The notes: generated from the sequence alone by a model not told the origin. A stretch of 64,000 nt of DNA from an uncultured Pedosphaera sp. (GCA_903918755.1 CAIXFN010000005.1:105956-169955), one strand, 5' to 3'; shown: positions 52,974 through 62,119, counted from the first letter of the stretch. Program-made: numbers and translations.

Positions 52974-54284
52974 ATGCTTATGAAAACACTATTGCTCACC
53001 GCTTCACTATTGCTTCCGTCGACCCCGTGCCTCGCCGCCGATCCACCGGATTCCGGCTACGTCGCCCACGAATGGGGCACTTTCACCTCCGTGCAGGGAT
53101 CCGACGGCGTCGTGCTCTATTGGAATTCCGCCGTCACCTCCCGGCTCCCGGGATTTGTTTACTCCCGCAATCACCCGTTCAACGACCGCACCCTCGACAA
53201 GGCCGCCTTGATGTTGGCGGGCAAAACGGACGGGCTCTGGCTGGAGCGGATGGAAACCCCCGTGATCTACTTCTATTCGCCCAAGGAGCGTTCCGTGGAC
53301 GTCAAAGTCGATTTTCCGCAAGGCCAGGTCACCGAATGGTTTCCGCAATTGGCCGGCTACGGGCCCAATCTGCCCTTGCCCAACATCCCCTCAACCGCCA
53401 CCAACAGCTTCATCGAATGGCAGGGGGTGAACCTGCTCCCCAATGGCCAATCGACCGCCGCCCCACCGCCCGCCCCCGTTGCGGGGCAGAAGTTTGAATA
53501 CTTCGCCGCCCGCCACACGGACGCCAACCTGCTCCGTTCTCCCGGTGGTTTGGGCGGCCAGAAGAAATCGGAAGCGGAGAAATTCCTCTTTTACCGGGGC
53601 GTCGGCAACTTTTCCACGCCCTTGGAAGTGAAAGCGGACGCCACCGGTCAATCGCTAAACCTCCGGAATACCGGCAAGGCCCCCTTGCGCGAACTTTTTC
53701 TATTGACGGTCCACCACGGACGGGCGGCCTTCACACGCCTGGATGCGCTCGCGGCCGGGGACACCCAAACCGTGGCCCTCCCGTCAGCAACTGGCCTGCG
53801 CAGCCTGGCAGAAACGCTTCCCGCCCTTGGCGAACGCATGGCCCAAAGCCTCCAAAGCGCGGGACTGTACCCCGCTGAAGCCCGGGCCATGGTGGAAACC
53901 TGGCAGGAATCCTGGTTTGGGGAGGACGGCGTGCGCGTGCTTTACCTGCTGCCCCGCGACTGGACCGATCAAATCCTGCCGCTGACGCTCACTCCCCGCC
54001 CCCGCGAATTAACCCGGGTCATGGTGGGCCGCGCGGAAATCTTGCCGGTGTCGCTGGAGCGGGAACTGGTGCGTCAGTTTTCCCGTTTCCAGCAACCCGA
54101 AGCCCGCCCCGGGGCGGTCAACACCGTCCGCCAGATGAATCTCGGCCGGTTTCTGGACCCCGCCTTTCTGCGGCTCGCCGATTTGCTTGAGCCTCACGTC
54201 ATGGAGGGGAAGGAGGACTTGACCTGGCGCAATATCAGCGCCCTCATGCGCGCCGTGCAAGAGGTTGGGCTCGCCCGGAACTAA
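52974..54284 (+). CDS. Conserved secreted 'HEWGTFTS' protein, unknown function
   Basis: A 436-residue exported protein (signal peptide to about residue 22, PCLA). The mature start GYVAHEWGTFTSVQGSDG is a motif I associate with conserved planctomycete/verrucomicrobial secreted proteins of unknown function. Later conserved points are METPVIYFYSPKERSVDV, FEYFAARHTDANLLR and FLFYRGVGNF. Predicted extracellular or periplasmic, no enzyme motif recognised. Start at ATG 52974 or ATG 52980 (MKTLLLTASLLLP). It sits directly behind the GTCTAC palindrome, so expression is probably repressible. Confidence 0.8.
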   Translation: MLMKTLLLTASLLLPSTPCLAADPPDSGYVAHEWGTFTSVQGSDGVVLYWNSAVTSRLPGFVYSRNHPFNDRTLDKAALMLAGKTDGLWLERMETPVIYFYSPKERSVDVKVDFPQGQVTEWFPQLAGYGPNLPLPNIPSTATNSFIEWQGVNLLPNGQSTAAPPPAPVAGQKFEYFAARHTDANLLRSPGGLGGQKKSEAEKFLFYRGVGNFSTPLEVKADATGQSLNLRNTGKAPLRELFLLTVHHGRAAFTRLDALAAGDTQTVALPSATGLRSLAETLPALGERMAQSLQSAGLYPAEARAMVETWQESWFGEDGVRVLYLLPRDWTDQILPLTLTPRPRELTRVMVGRAEILPVSLERELVRQFSRFQQPEARPGAVNTVRQMNLGRFLDPAFLRLADLLEPHVMEGKEDLTWRNISALMRAVQEVGLARN

Positions 54285-54871
54285 CCGGTTCCCGCGCTCG
54301 TCTCCGGCTGGCAGACGGATTCGGGAGTTGGCGCGGGCGGGTTGAGGCGAAATTCCCACCGCCAGATCCGGCCATCCAGCGGATCCTCAACCTCATCCAA
54401 CCAGGTGAACCCGCACTTGCTTAACACCCTCCCGGAGGCGTTCCGCTCCGGGAGAGTATGCGCCCGGACGGTGCGCACCCAGCCGCTGTCAAAGGCGAAG
54501 ACCACCAACAACTGCGCGGCTTCGGTGGCGTAACCTTTCCCTTGATAGGCCGGCACCACCCCGTACGCAATTTCCACCATGGCGTCCGATCCGGGCGGTC
54601 CCTTGAACCCCGCCAGGCCGATGACTTCGCCGCCCGCTTTGGGCACCATGGCAAAGCCATGAGTCCAGGGGTCGGTGGTGGAGGCGGATCGGAGTTTGAG
54701 CAGCCATTCCGGGGCCACCTCGGCGCCGGCGACAAATTCACCAAGCCCCGCGGCGGGCGGCAATCCGAAGCTCTGCGCATACGCCTCGGCCCCCGCCACC
54801 AGCGCAAGGATGTTTTGGGGAGAATGGGGGACCAGTTTGAGGCGTTCGGTTTGCAGTGTTACCGGACTCAT
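54281..54871 (-). CDS. GNAT-family N-acetyltransferase (RimJ/RimL-like)
   Basis: A 196-residue cytoplasmic acetyltransferase. LQTERLKLVPHS opens the family; EIAYGVVPAYQGKGYATEAAQLLVVFAF is the acetyl-CoA P-loop region (Q-G-KGYATEA); VRAHTLPERNASGRVLSKCGF is the C-terminal signature. The RimJ/RimL-type layout fits acetylation of a small amine or a protein N-terminus. Start at ATG 54871, preferred over a longer in-frame start. Convergent, overlapping the previous gene end by four bases. Confidence 0.88.
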   Translation of the reverse strand: MSPVTLQTERLKLVPHSPQNILALVAGAEAYAQSFGLPPAAGLGEFVAGAEVAPEWLLKLRSASTTDPWTHGFAMVPKAGGEVIGLAGFKGPPGSDAMVEIAYGVVPAYQGKGYATEAAQLLVVFAFDSGWVRTVRAHTLPERNASGRVLSKCGFTWLDEVEDPLDGRIWRWEFRLNPPAPTPESVCQPETSAGTG

Positions 54872-54972
54872 AGCTACACCTTCAGACAGTACATTCCCGT
54901 CGTCCGCCGTCAATCCCACTTCCGCCCCCAGGCTGGCGTCGCGCCTAATTTCCGGGTGACAAACCGCCAGCC

Positions 54973-56232
54973 ATGCGGTTAATTCTTGCCATGTCGCATT
55001 GGCCCCCGTTGCCCCGGATTTCCCTCCGCCTAAGTCTCGCCGCCTTCCTCCTGGCTGGCGCCGGGCGCCCCGTTCTGGCCGCCGATTGGCCCCATTGGCG
55101 CGGTCCCGATTACACCGGCATCAGCCCGGAAAAGGATTGGCTGGATCACTGGGGCGATGATGGTCCGCCCGTGGCGTGGAAAGCCACCGTCGGCATCGGT
55201 TTTTCCGCTTTCGCTGTGGCCCAGGGGCGGGCCTTCACCCTTGGCAACGCGGACAATACGGACACCGTTTTCTGCCTGGATGCCGCCTCCGGCAAACTCC
55301 TCTGGAAGCAGAGCTACCCGGCCGATCTCGGCGACAAATATTTCGAAGGTGGCACCACCAGCACCCCCACCGTCGTTGGGGACCAGGTTTTCACCGTCAG
55401 CCGCTGGGGCGACGTTTTTTGTTTCGCCGCCGCGGATGGCAAAATCCTCTGGCAGCGCAATGTCCAAAAAGATCTCGGCATCCGCGTTCCCAGTTGGGGC
55501 TTTTCCGGCTCGCCCACCGTCCTCCAAAACCTGGTCCTGCTCAACATCGGCGAGGCCGGACTGGCGTTGCGACAAACCAACGGCGAAACCGCCTGGCAAT
55601 CCGCCGACGATGACGCCGGCTATTCCACCCCCCTGCCTTGGGAGCGCGACGGACATTGGCAGGTGTTGCTGGGCTCGGGAAAATCGTATCTCGCGGTGGA
55701 CGCGCTCACCGGCAAGGAACAATGGCGCCTGCGCTGGTTGACCCAATACGGTGTAAACGCCGCGGACCCGGTCATTGCCGGAAATCAAGTCTTCATCGCC
55801 TCCGGATACGGCAAAGGCTCCGCCTTGCTGCAGCCAGGCACCACGTCCGAACCGGAGGTCAAGTGGAAGAGCAAGGTGCTGCGCACGCAGATCAACGGCG
55901 CGGTCCTTTACCAGGGCCACCTCTACGGCAGCGACGGTGATTCCACGGACAAACATCCCCTCAAATGCGTGGAACTCGCCACCGGAACCGAGAAGTGGTC
56001 CGCCCCGGAAAACACCTTTGGCGCGCTGTTGATTGCCAATGGAAAACTGATCCTGCTTGGCGATCACGGCGAGTTGGTCGTAGCCCCCGCCACCCCCGCC
56101 GAGTTCAAACCCACGGCGCGCGCGCAGGTGCTGGGTGGGAAATGTTGGACCGTCCCCGTGCTGGCTAACGGCAGGCTTTACTGCCGGAATTCACGCGGCG
56201 ATGTGGTCTGCCTGGACCTCCGGCCAAAATAA
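54973..56232 (+). CDS. Secreted PQQ-like beta-propeller protein
   Basis: A 419-residue exported protein (signal RISLRLSLAAFLLAGAGRP). Repeats with the PQQ-like tryptophan-docking pattern: CLDAASGKLLWKQSY, CFAAADGKILWQRNV, AVDALTGKEQWRLRW, CVELATGTEKWSAPEN. DWPHWRGPDYTGIS at the mature N-terminus is the standard opening of planctomycete/verrucomicrobial members. It lacks PQQ- and calcium-binding residues of true quinoprotein dehydrogenases, so it is a propeller scaffold or unknown enzyme, similar in fold to BamB. Start ATG 54973; ATG 54991 is possible. Confidence 0.88.
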   Translation: MRLILAMSHWPPLPRISLRLSLAAFLLAGAGRPVLAADWPHWRGPDYTGISPEKDWLDHWGDDGPPVAWKATVGIGFSAFAVAQGRAFTLGNADNTDTVFCLDAASGKLLWKQSYPADLGDKYFEGGTTSTPTVVGDQVFTVSRWGDVFCFAAADGKILWQRNVQKDLGIRVPSWGFSGSPTVLQNLVLLNIGEAGLALRQTNGETAWQSADDDAGYSTPLPWERDGHWQVLLGSGKSYLAVDALTGKEQWRLRWLTQYGVNAADPVIAGNQVFIASGYGKGSALLQPGTTSEPEVKWKSKVLRTQINGAVLYQGHLYGSDGDSTDKHPLKCVELATGTEKWSAPENTFGALLIANGKLILLGDHGELVVAPATPAEFKPTARAQVLGGKCWTVPVLANGRLYCRNSRGDVVCLDLRPK

Positions 56233-56272
56233 TATTTGACAGAAATTAGCGGTGGCATCAATCTATCCGTAT

Positions 56273-56288
56273 TCGTTGATATCAACGA
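56273..56288. promoter_or_regulatory. Perfect 16-bp palindrome upstream of threonine synthase
   Basis: TCGTTGATATCAACGA in the 253-base gap, 31 bases after a TTGACA box at 56236. Candidate repressor site. Confidence 0.38.
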
Positions 56289-56460
56289 TACTCATGACGA
56301 GTGGTTGAGGGACTGGCCCGATGAAACCACGGCAACCGGCCGGAGCGCGATCTCCGGTGACCAGGTGCCAATTCCAGCCCGAATCGGTTCGGGAAAAGAT
56401 GAGAAGAGCGCGCCTTCCCGCATTCTCTTTCCATCTTCCCAAACCGTGACATGTTTGTCG

Positions 56461-56469
56461 TGCGATAAT
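56461..56469 (+). promoter_or_regulatory. Candidate extended -10 promoter of thrC
   Basis: TGCGATAAT, a TGn-extended -10 box, lies 17 bases before ATG 56486 in an AT-rich segment; no matching -35 at 17 bases. Confidence 0.35.
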
Positions 56470-56485
56470 TAATTGACTGCAGTTT

Positions 56486-57748
56486 ATGGAAAAATACGAA
56501 AGTTTCATGAAGGCCCTGAAGTGCCGCGAGTGCGGCCGGGAATACCCCCTCACGGCCACCCATGTTTGTGAATTTGACTTCGGCCCCCTCGAAGTCGCCT
56601 ACGATTACGAGCGGATCAAGAAGTCGATGACCCGCGCGGCCATCGAGGCGCGTCCCCAAACCATGTGGCGCTACCGCGAATTGCTCCCGGTCGCCGGAGA
56701 ACCCACCGTCGGTTTCAAGGTCGGTTACACGCCCCTCATCAAGGCGGACCGTCTGGCCCGCCGCCTGGGCATTCGCGAACTGTGGATCAAGAACGACACC
56801 GTCAACTATCCCACCCTGTCGTTCAAGGACCGCGTTGTGAGCGTGGCGCTGAGCCGCGCGCGCGAATTGGGCTTCACCACCGTCGCCTGTGCCTCGACCG
56901 GCAACCTGGCCAATTCCGTGGCCGCCAATGCCGCCGCCGCCGGCCTGAAAGCCTACGTCTTTATTCCGTCCGATCTCGAGCAGAGCAAGATCCTGAACTC
57001 CCTCGTCTATGGCGCGAACGTGATCGCCATCAAGGGACACTACGACGAAGTCAACCGCCTCTGCGCGGAAATCGCCGGGAAATTCGGCTGGGCGTTCGTG
57101 AACGTCAATATGCGCCCGTACTACGCCGAGGGTTCCAAGAGCATGGGCTACGAAATCTGCGAGCAACTCGGCTGGCGCCTGCCCAACCACACCGTGGTCC
57201 CGATGGCCTCGGGCTCCCTGCTCACCAAGATCTACAAGAGCTACCAGGAATTTCAAAAGCTCGGGCTGACGCCCGAAGGCCCCTTCAAGATCCACGGCGC
57301 CCAGGCCACCGGCTGCTCCCCCATTTCCGTGGCGCAGAAGGCGGGCTTGGATTTCTTCAAACCGGTGAAACCCAACACCATCGCCAAATCGCTCTCCATC
57401 GGCACGCCGGCGGATGGCTTTTACGCCCTGCGCGTCATGAAGGACTCGGGCGGCGCGGCGGACGACGTGACCGACGATGAAATCCGGGAAGGCATCCGCC
57501 TGCTCGCCGAGCATGAAGGCATTTTTGCCGAAACCGCCGGGGGTGTCACCGTCGGCGTCGCCAAGAAACTCATTGCGTCCGGCCGGATTTCTCCCAATGA
57601 TTCGGCTGTGCTCTGCATCACCGGTAACGGGCTGAAAACCCTTGACGCGATCGTTGGCCAGGTCGGCCATCCGCGGGAAATCAAACCGAGCCTGCGCGAT
57701 TTCGAATCGTTGCTCGCCGCCGAAAACCTGACGCCGGTAGCCGCCTGA
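56486..57748 (+). CDS. thrC: Threonine synthase (PLP fold-type II), in a sulfur-carrier cluster
   Basis: A 420-residue cytoplasmic enzyme converting O-phosphohomoserine to threonine. An N-terminal CRECGREYPL zinc-ribbon-like start is typical of the archaeal/plant-type branch. PLP-Lys lies in TLSFKDRVV, the phosphate-binding loop in CASTGNLANSVAANAAAAGL, and GSLLTKIYKSY and ITGNGLKTLDAI close the site. Three bases downstream begins a ThiS/MoaD-like carrier, then a NIL protein. That grouping raises the possibility that the enzyme uses a thiocarboxylated carrier to make homocysteine from O-phosphohomoserine instead of, or besides, threonine. Confidence 0.92.
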   Translation: MEKYESFMKALKCRECGREYPLTATHVCEFDFGPLEVAYDYERIKKSMTRAAIEARPQTMWRYRELLPVAGEPTVGFKVGYTPLIKADRLARRLGIRELWIKNDTVNYPTLSFKDRVVSVALSRARELGFTTVACASTGNLANSVAANAAAAGLKAYVFIPSDLEQSKILNSLVYGANVIAIKGHYDEVNRLCAEIAGKFGWAFVNVNMRPYYAEGSKSMGYEICEQLGWRLPNHTVVPMASGSLLTKIYKSYQEFQKLGLTPEGPFKIHGAQATGCSPISVAQKAGLDFFKPVKPNTIAKSLSIGTPADGFYALRVMKDSGGAADDVTDDEIREGIRLLAEHEGIFAETAGGVTVGVAKKLIASGRISPNDSAVLCITGNGLKTLDAIVGQVGHPREIKPSLRDFESLLAAENLTPVAA

Positions 57749-57751
57749 TTT

Positions 57752-58027
57752 ATGTCCATAAAAGTCCGCATCCCCACCCCGCTCCGCAAACTGACCAACG
57801 AAGAGGAACTCGTGGAATTGGAAGCCGCCACCGTGGCGGCCGCCATCGACGAACTGCAAGTCCGCTTTCCCGGCATCAAGGAACGACTCCTCGATGAAAA
57901 GGGCGAAGTGCGCCGCTTCGTTAATGTTTACGTGAACGAGGAGGACATCCGTTTCCTGCAAAACCAGGCCACTCCGTTGCCGGATGGCGCCGAAATCAGC
58001 ATCATCCCCGCCATCGCCGGGGGTTAG
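57752..58027 (+). CDS. ThiS/MoaD-family ubiquitin-like sulfur carrier
   Basis: A 91-residue beta-grasp protein ending in the required AIAGG. VRIPTPLRKLTNEEELVEL, FVNVYVNEEDIRF and DGAEISIIPAIAGG follow the MoaD/CysO pattern. The C-terminal Gly-Gly is adenylated and converted to a thiocarboxylate that gives sulfur to a PLP enzyme or cofactor. Encoded three bases after thrC. The activating E1-like enzyme is not in the window. Confidence 0.93.
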   Translation: MSIKVRIPTPLRKLTNEEELVELEAATVAAAIDELQVRFPGIKERLLDEKGEVRRFVNVYVNEEDIRFLQNQATPLPDGAEISIIPAIAGG

Positions 58028-58048
58028 ACCTTTCCGGAGCATTCCCTT

Positions 58049-58375
58049 ATGGCAGGCAAAATCAAATCTCCCGCCCCGGCGACCCCGCTGAAAAAAGCGG
58101 CCGCCAAAAAAACGGTCAAATCCGCCACCGCCCGGCAGCAGACCCGGCTCTGGCTCATGTATCCGCCGAAGCTGATCAAGGAACCGATGCTGTGGCAATT
58201 GAGCCACAAGTTCCCGGTGATCACCAACATCCGGCAGGCGAGCGTCACCGATGAAATTGGCATCGTCAGCCTGGAACTCGATGGCAAACGGTCGGACATC
58301 GCCGCCGCCATCAAGTGGCTGGAAAAAATCGGCGTCAGCGTCGAACCAGTCGAGATCAACGTCATCGAAAGTTGA
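58049..58375 (+). CDS. NIL-domain protein
   Basis: A 108-residue protein: a Lys/Ala-rich N-terminal arm (about 35 residues) and a NIL (ferredoxin-like alpha/beta) domain, LWLMYPPKLIKEPMLWQLS...NIRQASVTDEIGIVSLELDG...AAIKWLEKIGVSVEPVEINV. NIL domains regulate methionine ABC importers and occur fused to ferredoxins in anaerobic homocysteine synthesis. Adjacent to ThiS/MoaD-like and ThrC genes, which points to methionine/sulfur metabolism. Confidence 0.88.
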   Translation: MAGKIKSPAPATPLKKAAAKKTVKSATARQQTRLWLMYPPKLIKEPMLWQLSHKFPVITNIRQASVTDEIGIVSLELDGKRSDIAAAIKWLEKIGVSVEPVEINVIES

Positions 58376-58395
58376 GCATTTCATCGCCCGGCGGT

Positions 58396-58427
58396 GGCGG
58401 GTCGAGTTCTTCACTCGATAGCCCGCC
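58396..58427. terminator. Hairpin in convergent gap (possible bidirectional terminator)
   Basis: GGCGGG-T-CGAGT, loop TCTTC, then ACTCG-ATAG-CCCGCC. Lies between the convergent NIL gene and the 1180-residue gene. No U-run. Confidence 0.42.
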
Positions 58428-58445
58428 CCGCCCGAGCGAAACGCT

Positions 58446-61400
58446 TCAGTGGTGGATTTCAATAACCACCTGCTCCTGTGAGTGCGGCGCATTGATAAAA
58501 GCCCTTTGATTGGCTGCATCCCATGACCAACCGGATTCCCGGCGCACGGGCGAGGCGGATTTGGGCAGCGGTTGACCGTTCACCAGGACTTCCCGGGGCT
58601 CCGCTATTTTCACCAAGATGTGGCTGGTTTCCCCGGCAAATCCTTGCAATGCAAACTTCAGACTCCCCTTCTCCGCCGCCAGCACCCGAATCCTGGCTCC
58701 GGAGCTGATCACCGTGCCGCTGGCGCCGGATCCCACCCGCTGGGATTTTATGTCCGGGTCATGCCCCTGCAGCGCCAGAACATTGAGCAAAATATCCTCC
58801 GGATTGATGAACGCCGGGTTGCGCTTTTTGAAGTCCGAGATGCTGTCCGGATAAAGCCCCGTGTCATTGCCCGTGGTGATTTGCTGCTGGAGCGCGCTGG
58901 CGGTGATCAATTCCACCATCCGCTTCCAATCCGAAGGCTGGAAATTCAGCGTCACGGGCAAGGGCGAATCCTCCTGGCCCGGCACGGTGCCCTCCAATTC
59001 CTGCGCCAGGTGCAAAACGTGGTACGCGTAAACCAACCCGCACCATTGCACCGGCATCGCCAGCCAGGAGTGCGTGTAAAAGGTGCTCCCGAAAACCGGA
59101 ATCGTAGCGCCCAGCATCATGGGATGATCGGGCACCGTCCAGCCGTACAGGAACGGCACGCCGCTCTCCGCCCAGTATTGGGCATCGTGCAGCCAGCGGG
59201 CGTTGCCCGTGGCCCGAAAACCGTCGTGATAGGCGCGAATCGCGTAAGCGGCGGCCAGGATATCCGGCTCATACATCGGGCATTCCCACGTCTGCCCGCC
59301 GCGGGGTACGCGGAACTGTTCCATAAATTTTAGCGCCCGCTCGCCCGCGGCCAGCGCGGCAGGATCGCCGGTAATGCGCGCGAAGCGCAGCAGCAGCGCC
59401 GCCTTGTTGGCGCACGTGCCCAGAACCGAATCCCCCGCGCGACCCAAACTTGCCTGCTCTTGATCGGCCGGTTGGTAAAACCAGCCGCCCGCGGGCGTTT
59501 GACTTTGAATCAAGCCGCGCACCTGCGGTTCCAGGGCACTGATGGCTTCGGGCAGGCAACCATAAAGAAAGGGAAATTCCCATTGCATGATGTGGCAGGC
59601 CGCCTGGGAAGTGAGTAAACCCGGTCCGCCTTGCTCCAGCATGCGCCGCCCCACCAACTCCACCCGTTCCCGCGATTGCGCCCGCGCTTCCGCCTTCTCC
59701 GCCACCTGGGCGTCCATCCACAACAACGCGGCAAAACCCGGGGCGGGTCCCGCCACCCAACCAGCGCAATGACGCCACCCCATCTTCACCGGATCCCAAG
59801 CCGTCTGCAAAAAGCCGGTCCGGCACAAGTCCAACTCCGCCTGGAAAGAACGGGGCCAGGCCGTCGCCGCGGGCAGGCCCCCGCGATCCCGCAGATACTC
59901 CCGCACCACCCCCATGACCGGTCCCGGGGTGACCACCAAAGTGGCTTCCAGGGACAGACTGGTGCCCGCCGCAATTGAAAACGGAACATCGGCCGCTTCG
60001 CCGTTTTCCGGCACCCCATCCGCCGCCGAGGGCAACAGCAACGCCAGGCGATGGTTGTCCATTCCCTCGCCCCGATTCGGCGACGAGAACTGCGCCGTGG
60101 GCAAAGTCCTTTTTCCGTCCCATTTCTGATTCACGTCCCAAAATAGTCCCACGGTGAAACCACTGAAACCATCGGCCGAGGAAGGCACCGCTGCGGCCAT
60201 GGCTATGTCATGGCTGGAATCGGGCGTGAAAAATCGGTCCGCCCCGTCCGGCGATTTTTGACTCCCCGGCCCGATCGTCACCGCCATTAATGGCAGCGTG
60301 ATTTTATCCGGACTGGGCGTCCGACGATCATTCAGGGGCGGGGAGAAATCGCGTAGATTGGAGGAGGGTTCGGCGCCGTAAAGGTACTCCAGCCCGGGAA
60401 AAAGCCCCCATTCCTTGGCCGCTCCGCTGGTGCCCTCACCGACATAGATATTAGGCCCCAGCAAGGAGCGAATCTGCCGGTCGGCGGCCGGCCGCCACTC
60501 ATAACGGAGTCGCACCTGGTTGGGTTCTCGATCCGGAAGATCCACGCGCAATTTCGCCTCCCAGGCCACGCCATCCGCGTCCTCGCCGGTACCCGACAAT
60601 TCCCAGGCATGCGGATTCCCCGGGGCGACCCGCAACGACCCTGGATGAATCCGCCAGACTTTTGGTCCCCCCCGGGTTTGGGAATTAATCTGGAACAGCG
60701 GCCGCCAAACCGCCACGAGCCGCCAGTTGTTGGTTTCCCGCGCAAAAACATTGGCATAGGCGTAGGCCCCGTTTTCGGAAACGAACTCCAACTTCACCCG
60801 CTCATTGGCCACGCTGTTGGCCGTCCCACCCCGTCCGGGATAGACTTCCAAACTGTGCCGCAATTCCGTTTTCCCCGCGACGCCATCGCGCAACCCGGCG
60901 CTCAAATCATATTCTCCAAAGACCGCCGGCAACGGCGCCCGCCATTCGCCGCCCCACCCCTCGCCTGGTCGCAAGGCCGGCACGGCCAGCTCGGGCGACT
61001 TTTGCGCCCCCAATCCCAGCGTCACACCCGCTTGCCCGGCGCTACTGCTCCCCCGCCCTTCGTTCCGCACCACCACCCGCACCGGCACCTCTTCCCCGGC
61101 GAGCAGCAAAGCCCGGGTGGGCGAAACTCGCGTCAGCCGCAAATCGGCCGGATAAGCCGCCAGCCGGATGTCCCCGGCGGACAAGGCCGCACGCGGCTCC
61201 CAATCCACCGTCACGGATTTGCCGGCGGCAAAACTGAAATCCTTGACGAGCAGCTCGGCGGCCGCATACCCCGAGGTGTCCGCCGGCTTCGCCCATTCCA
61301 CCGTGGTTCCACCTTCCGAGCGAATGCGGAATCGCTGCAATGCCACGGGCAAAGGGCTCACCACCGCCACGCCGGCGATAAACGGCACCGCTCCGCCTGT

Positions 61401-61988
61401 GCCGGTAGCGAGGGACGGCAAAGGTTGTCCCGCAGCGAGCAACACCCGGGGATTGCCCCACAGCGCCCAATCATAGGCCGTGTTTTGCCGGCAATTCGTG
61501 CGCAGGGAGAGTTTTATTTTCTTCCGCGCCCACCGGCCCAAATCCACGGCAAAGCTCTGCCAGGCACATTGCTGCGAATCCTGGGCGAACACCGCATCCC
61601 CATTGACGCACACAAGGAAACGCACGCCGTCGCATTGTTTGAGATCAATCCCGTCGGATAGTGCGAGATCGAAAGCAAAAGTAAGAGTTTCATTGGTATG
61701 GACCGGCGGCAGCACCAGTTCGTAATCAATGGAAGCCTCCACCCCCGGATTCAAGGGATGCTCAAAAATGGCATCCTCCTTCACCCCGCCGGCAACGGCC
61801 GGCCGCCGCACCTCGCTGGACAACGAATCATGCACGCGCCCCGGCGCATACAACGCCACCAAGTCAGCCACGATTTTGACTCCCGGTCCGCTGGCCACCG
61901 GTGCCGTCTGCGCGCCCGCCCACCCCGCAGCCAAAGCCCAAAGCAAACCCGCCATGGCGTATCGAAAATGCTTCATACCCGATTTCAT
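58446..61988 (-). CDS. Large secreted (alpha/alpha)-toroid protein, putative glycan-active
   Basis: An 1180-residue exported protein (signal peptide MKHFRYAMAGLLWALAAGWAGA after an upstream MKSG). The N-terminal 190 residues are an NPCBM-like beta-sandwich (IDYELVLPPVHTNETLTFAF...CVNGDAVF); the centre (200-700) has Ig-like and large beta-sandwich regions (LAGEEVPVRVVVRNEGRGSS). The C-terminal 450 residues are alpha/alpha-toroid-like (TSQAACHIMQWEFPFLYGC, TPAGGWFYQPADQEQASLGR, WECPMYEPDILAAAYAIRAY), as in polysaccharide lyases and unsaturated glucuronyl hydrolases. Catalytic residues could not be assigned. Family unknown; an extracellular carbohydrate-active protein is the best guess. Confidence 0.75.
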   Translation of the reverse strand: MKSGMKHFRYAMAGLLWALAAGWAGAQTAPVASGPGVKIVADLVALYAPGRVHDSLSSEVRRPAVAGGVKEDAIFEHPLNPGVEASIDYELVLPPVHTNETLTFAFDLALSDGIDLKQCDGVRFLVCVNGDAVFAQDSQQCAWQSFAVDLGRWARKKIKLSLRTNCRQNTAYDWALWGNPRVLLAAGQPLPSLATGTGGAVPFIAGVAVVSPLPVALQRFRIRSEGGTTVEWAKPADTSGYAAAELLVKDFSFAAGKSVTVDWEPRAALSAGDIRLAAYPADLRLTRVSPTRALLLAGEEVPVRVVVRNEGRGSSSAGQAGVTLGLGAQKSPELAVPALRPGEGWGGEWRAPLPAVFGEYDLSAGLRDGVAGKTELRHSLEVYPGRGGTANSVANERVKLEFVSENGAYAYANVFARETNNWRLVAVWRPLFQINSQTRGGPKVWRIHPGSLRVAPGNPHAWELSGTGEDADGVAWEAKLRVDLPDREPNQVRLRYEWRPAADRQIRSLLGPNIYVGEGTSGAAKEWGLFPGLEYLYGAEPSSNLRDFSPPLNDRRTPSPDKITLPLMAVTIGPGSQKSPDGADRFFTPDSSHDIAMAAAVPSSADGFSGFTVGLFWDVNQKWDGKRTLPTAQFSSPNRGEGMDNHRLALLLPSAADGVPENGEAADVPFSIAAGTSLSLEATLVVTPGPVMGVVREYLRDRGGLPAATAWPRSFQAELDLCRTGFLQTAWDPVKMGWRHCAGWVAGPAPGFAALLWMDAQVAEKAEARAQSRERVELVGRRMLEQGGPGLLTSQAACHIMQWEFPFLYGCLPEAISALEPQVRGLIQSQTPAGGWFYQPADQEQASLGRAGDSVLGTCANKAALLLRFARITGDPAALAAGERALKFMEQFRVPRGGQTWECPMYEPDILAAAYAIRAYHDGFRATGNARWLHDAQYWAESGVPFLYGWTVPDHPMMLGATIPVFGSTFYTHSWLAMPVQWCGLVYAYHVLHLAQELEGTVPGQEDSPLPVTLNFQPSDWKRMVELITASALQQQITTGNDTGLYPDSISDFKKRNPAFINPEDILLNVLALQGHDPDIKSQRVGSGASGTVISSGARIRVLAAEKGSLKFALQGFAGETSHILVKIAEPREVLVNGQPLPKSASPVRRESGWSWDAANQRAFINAPHSQEQVVIEIHH

Positions 61989-62119
61989 ACACCTGCCTCC
62001 TTCACCTCGCGAACATAATCCGGCACGGTCGCCAAATCAAATGCGAGCCCCACGAAATCGCCCTCAAGCCGCCACACATAAGCTTGCGAGGGTCGGCATA
62101 CGATCCTTATCCTGCCCGC

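Noticed and set aside
54973..56232. True PQQ-dependent dehydrogenase
   Set aside because: Too short and lacks the calcium/PQQ-binding residues; only the propeller repeats match.
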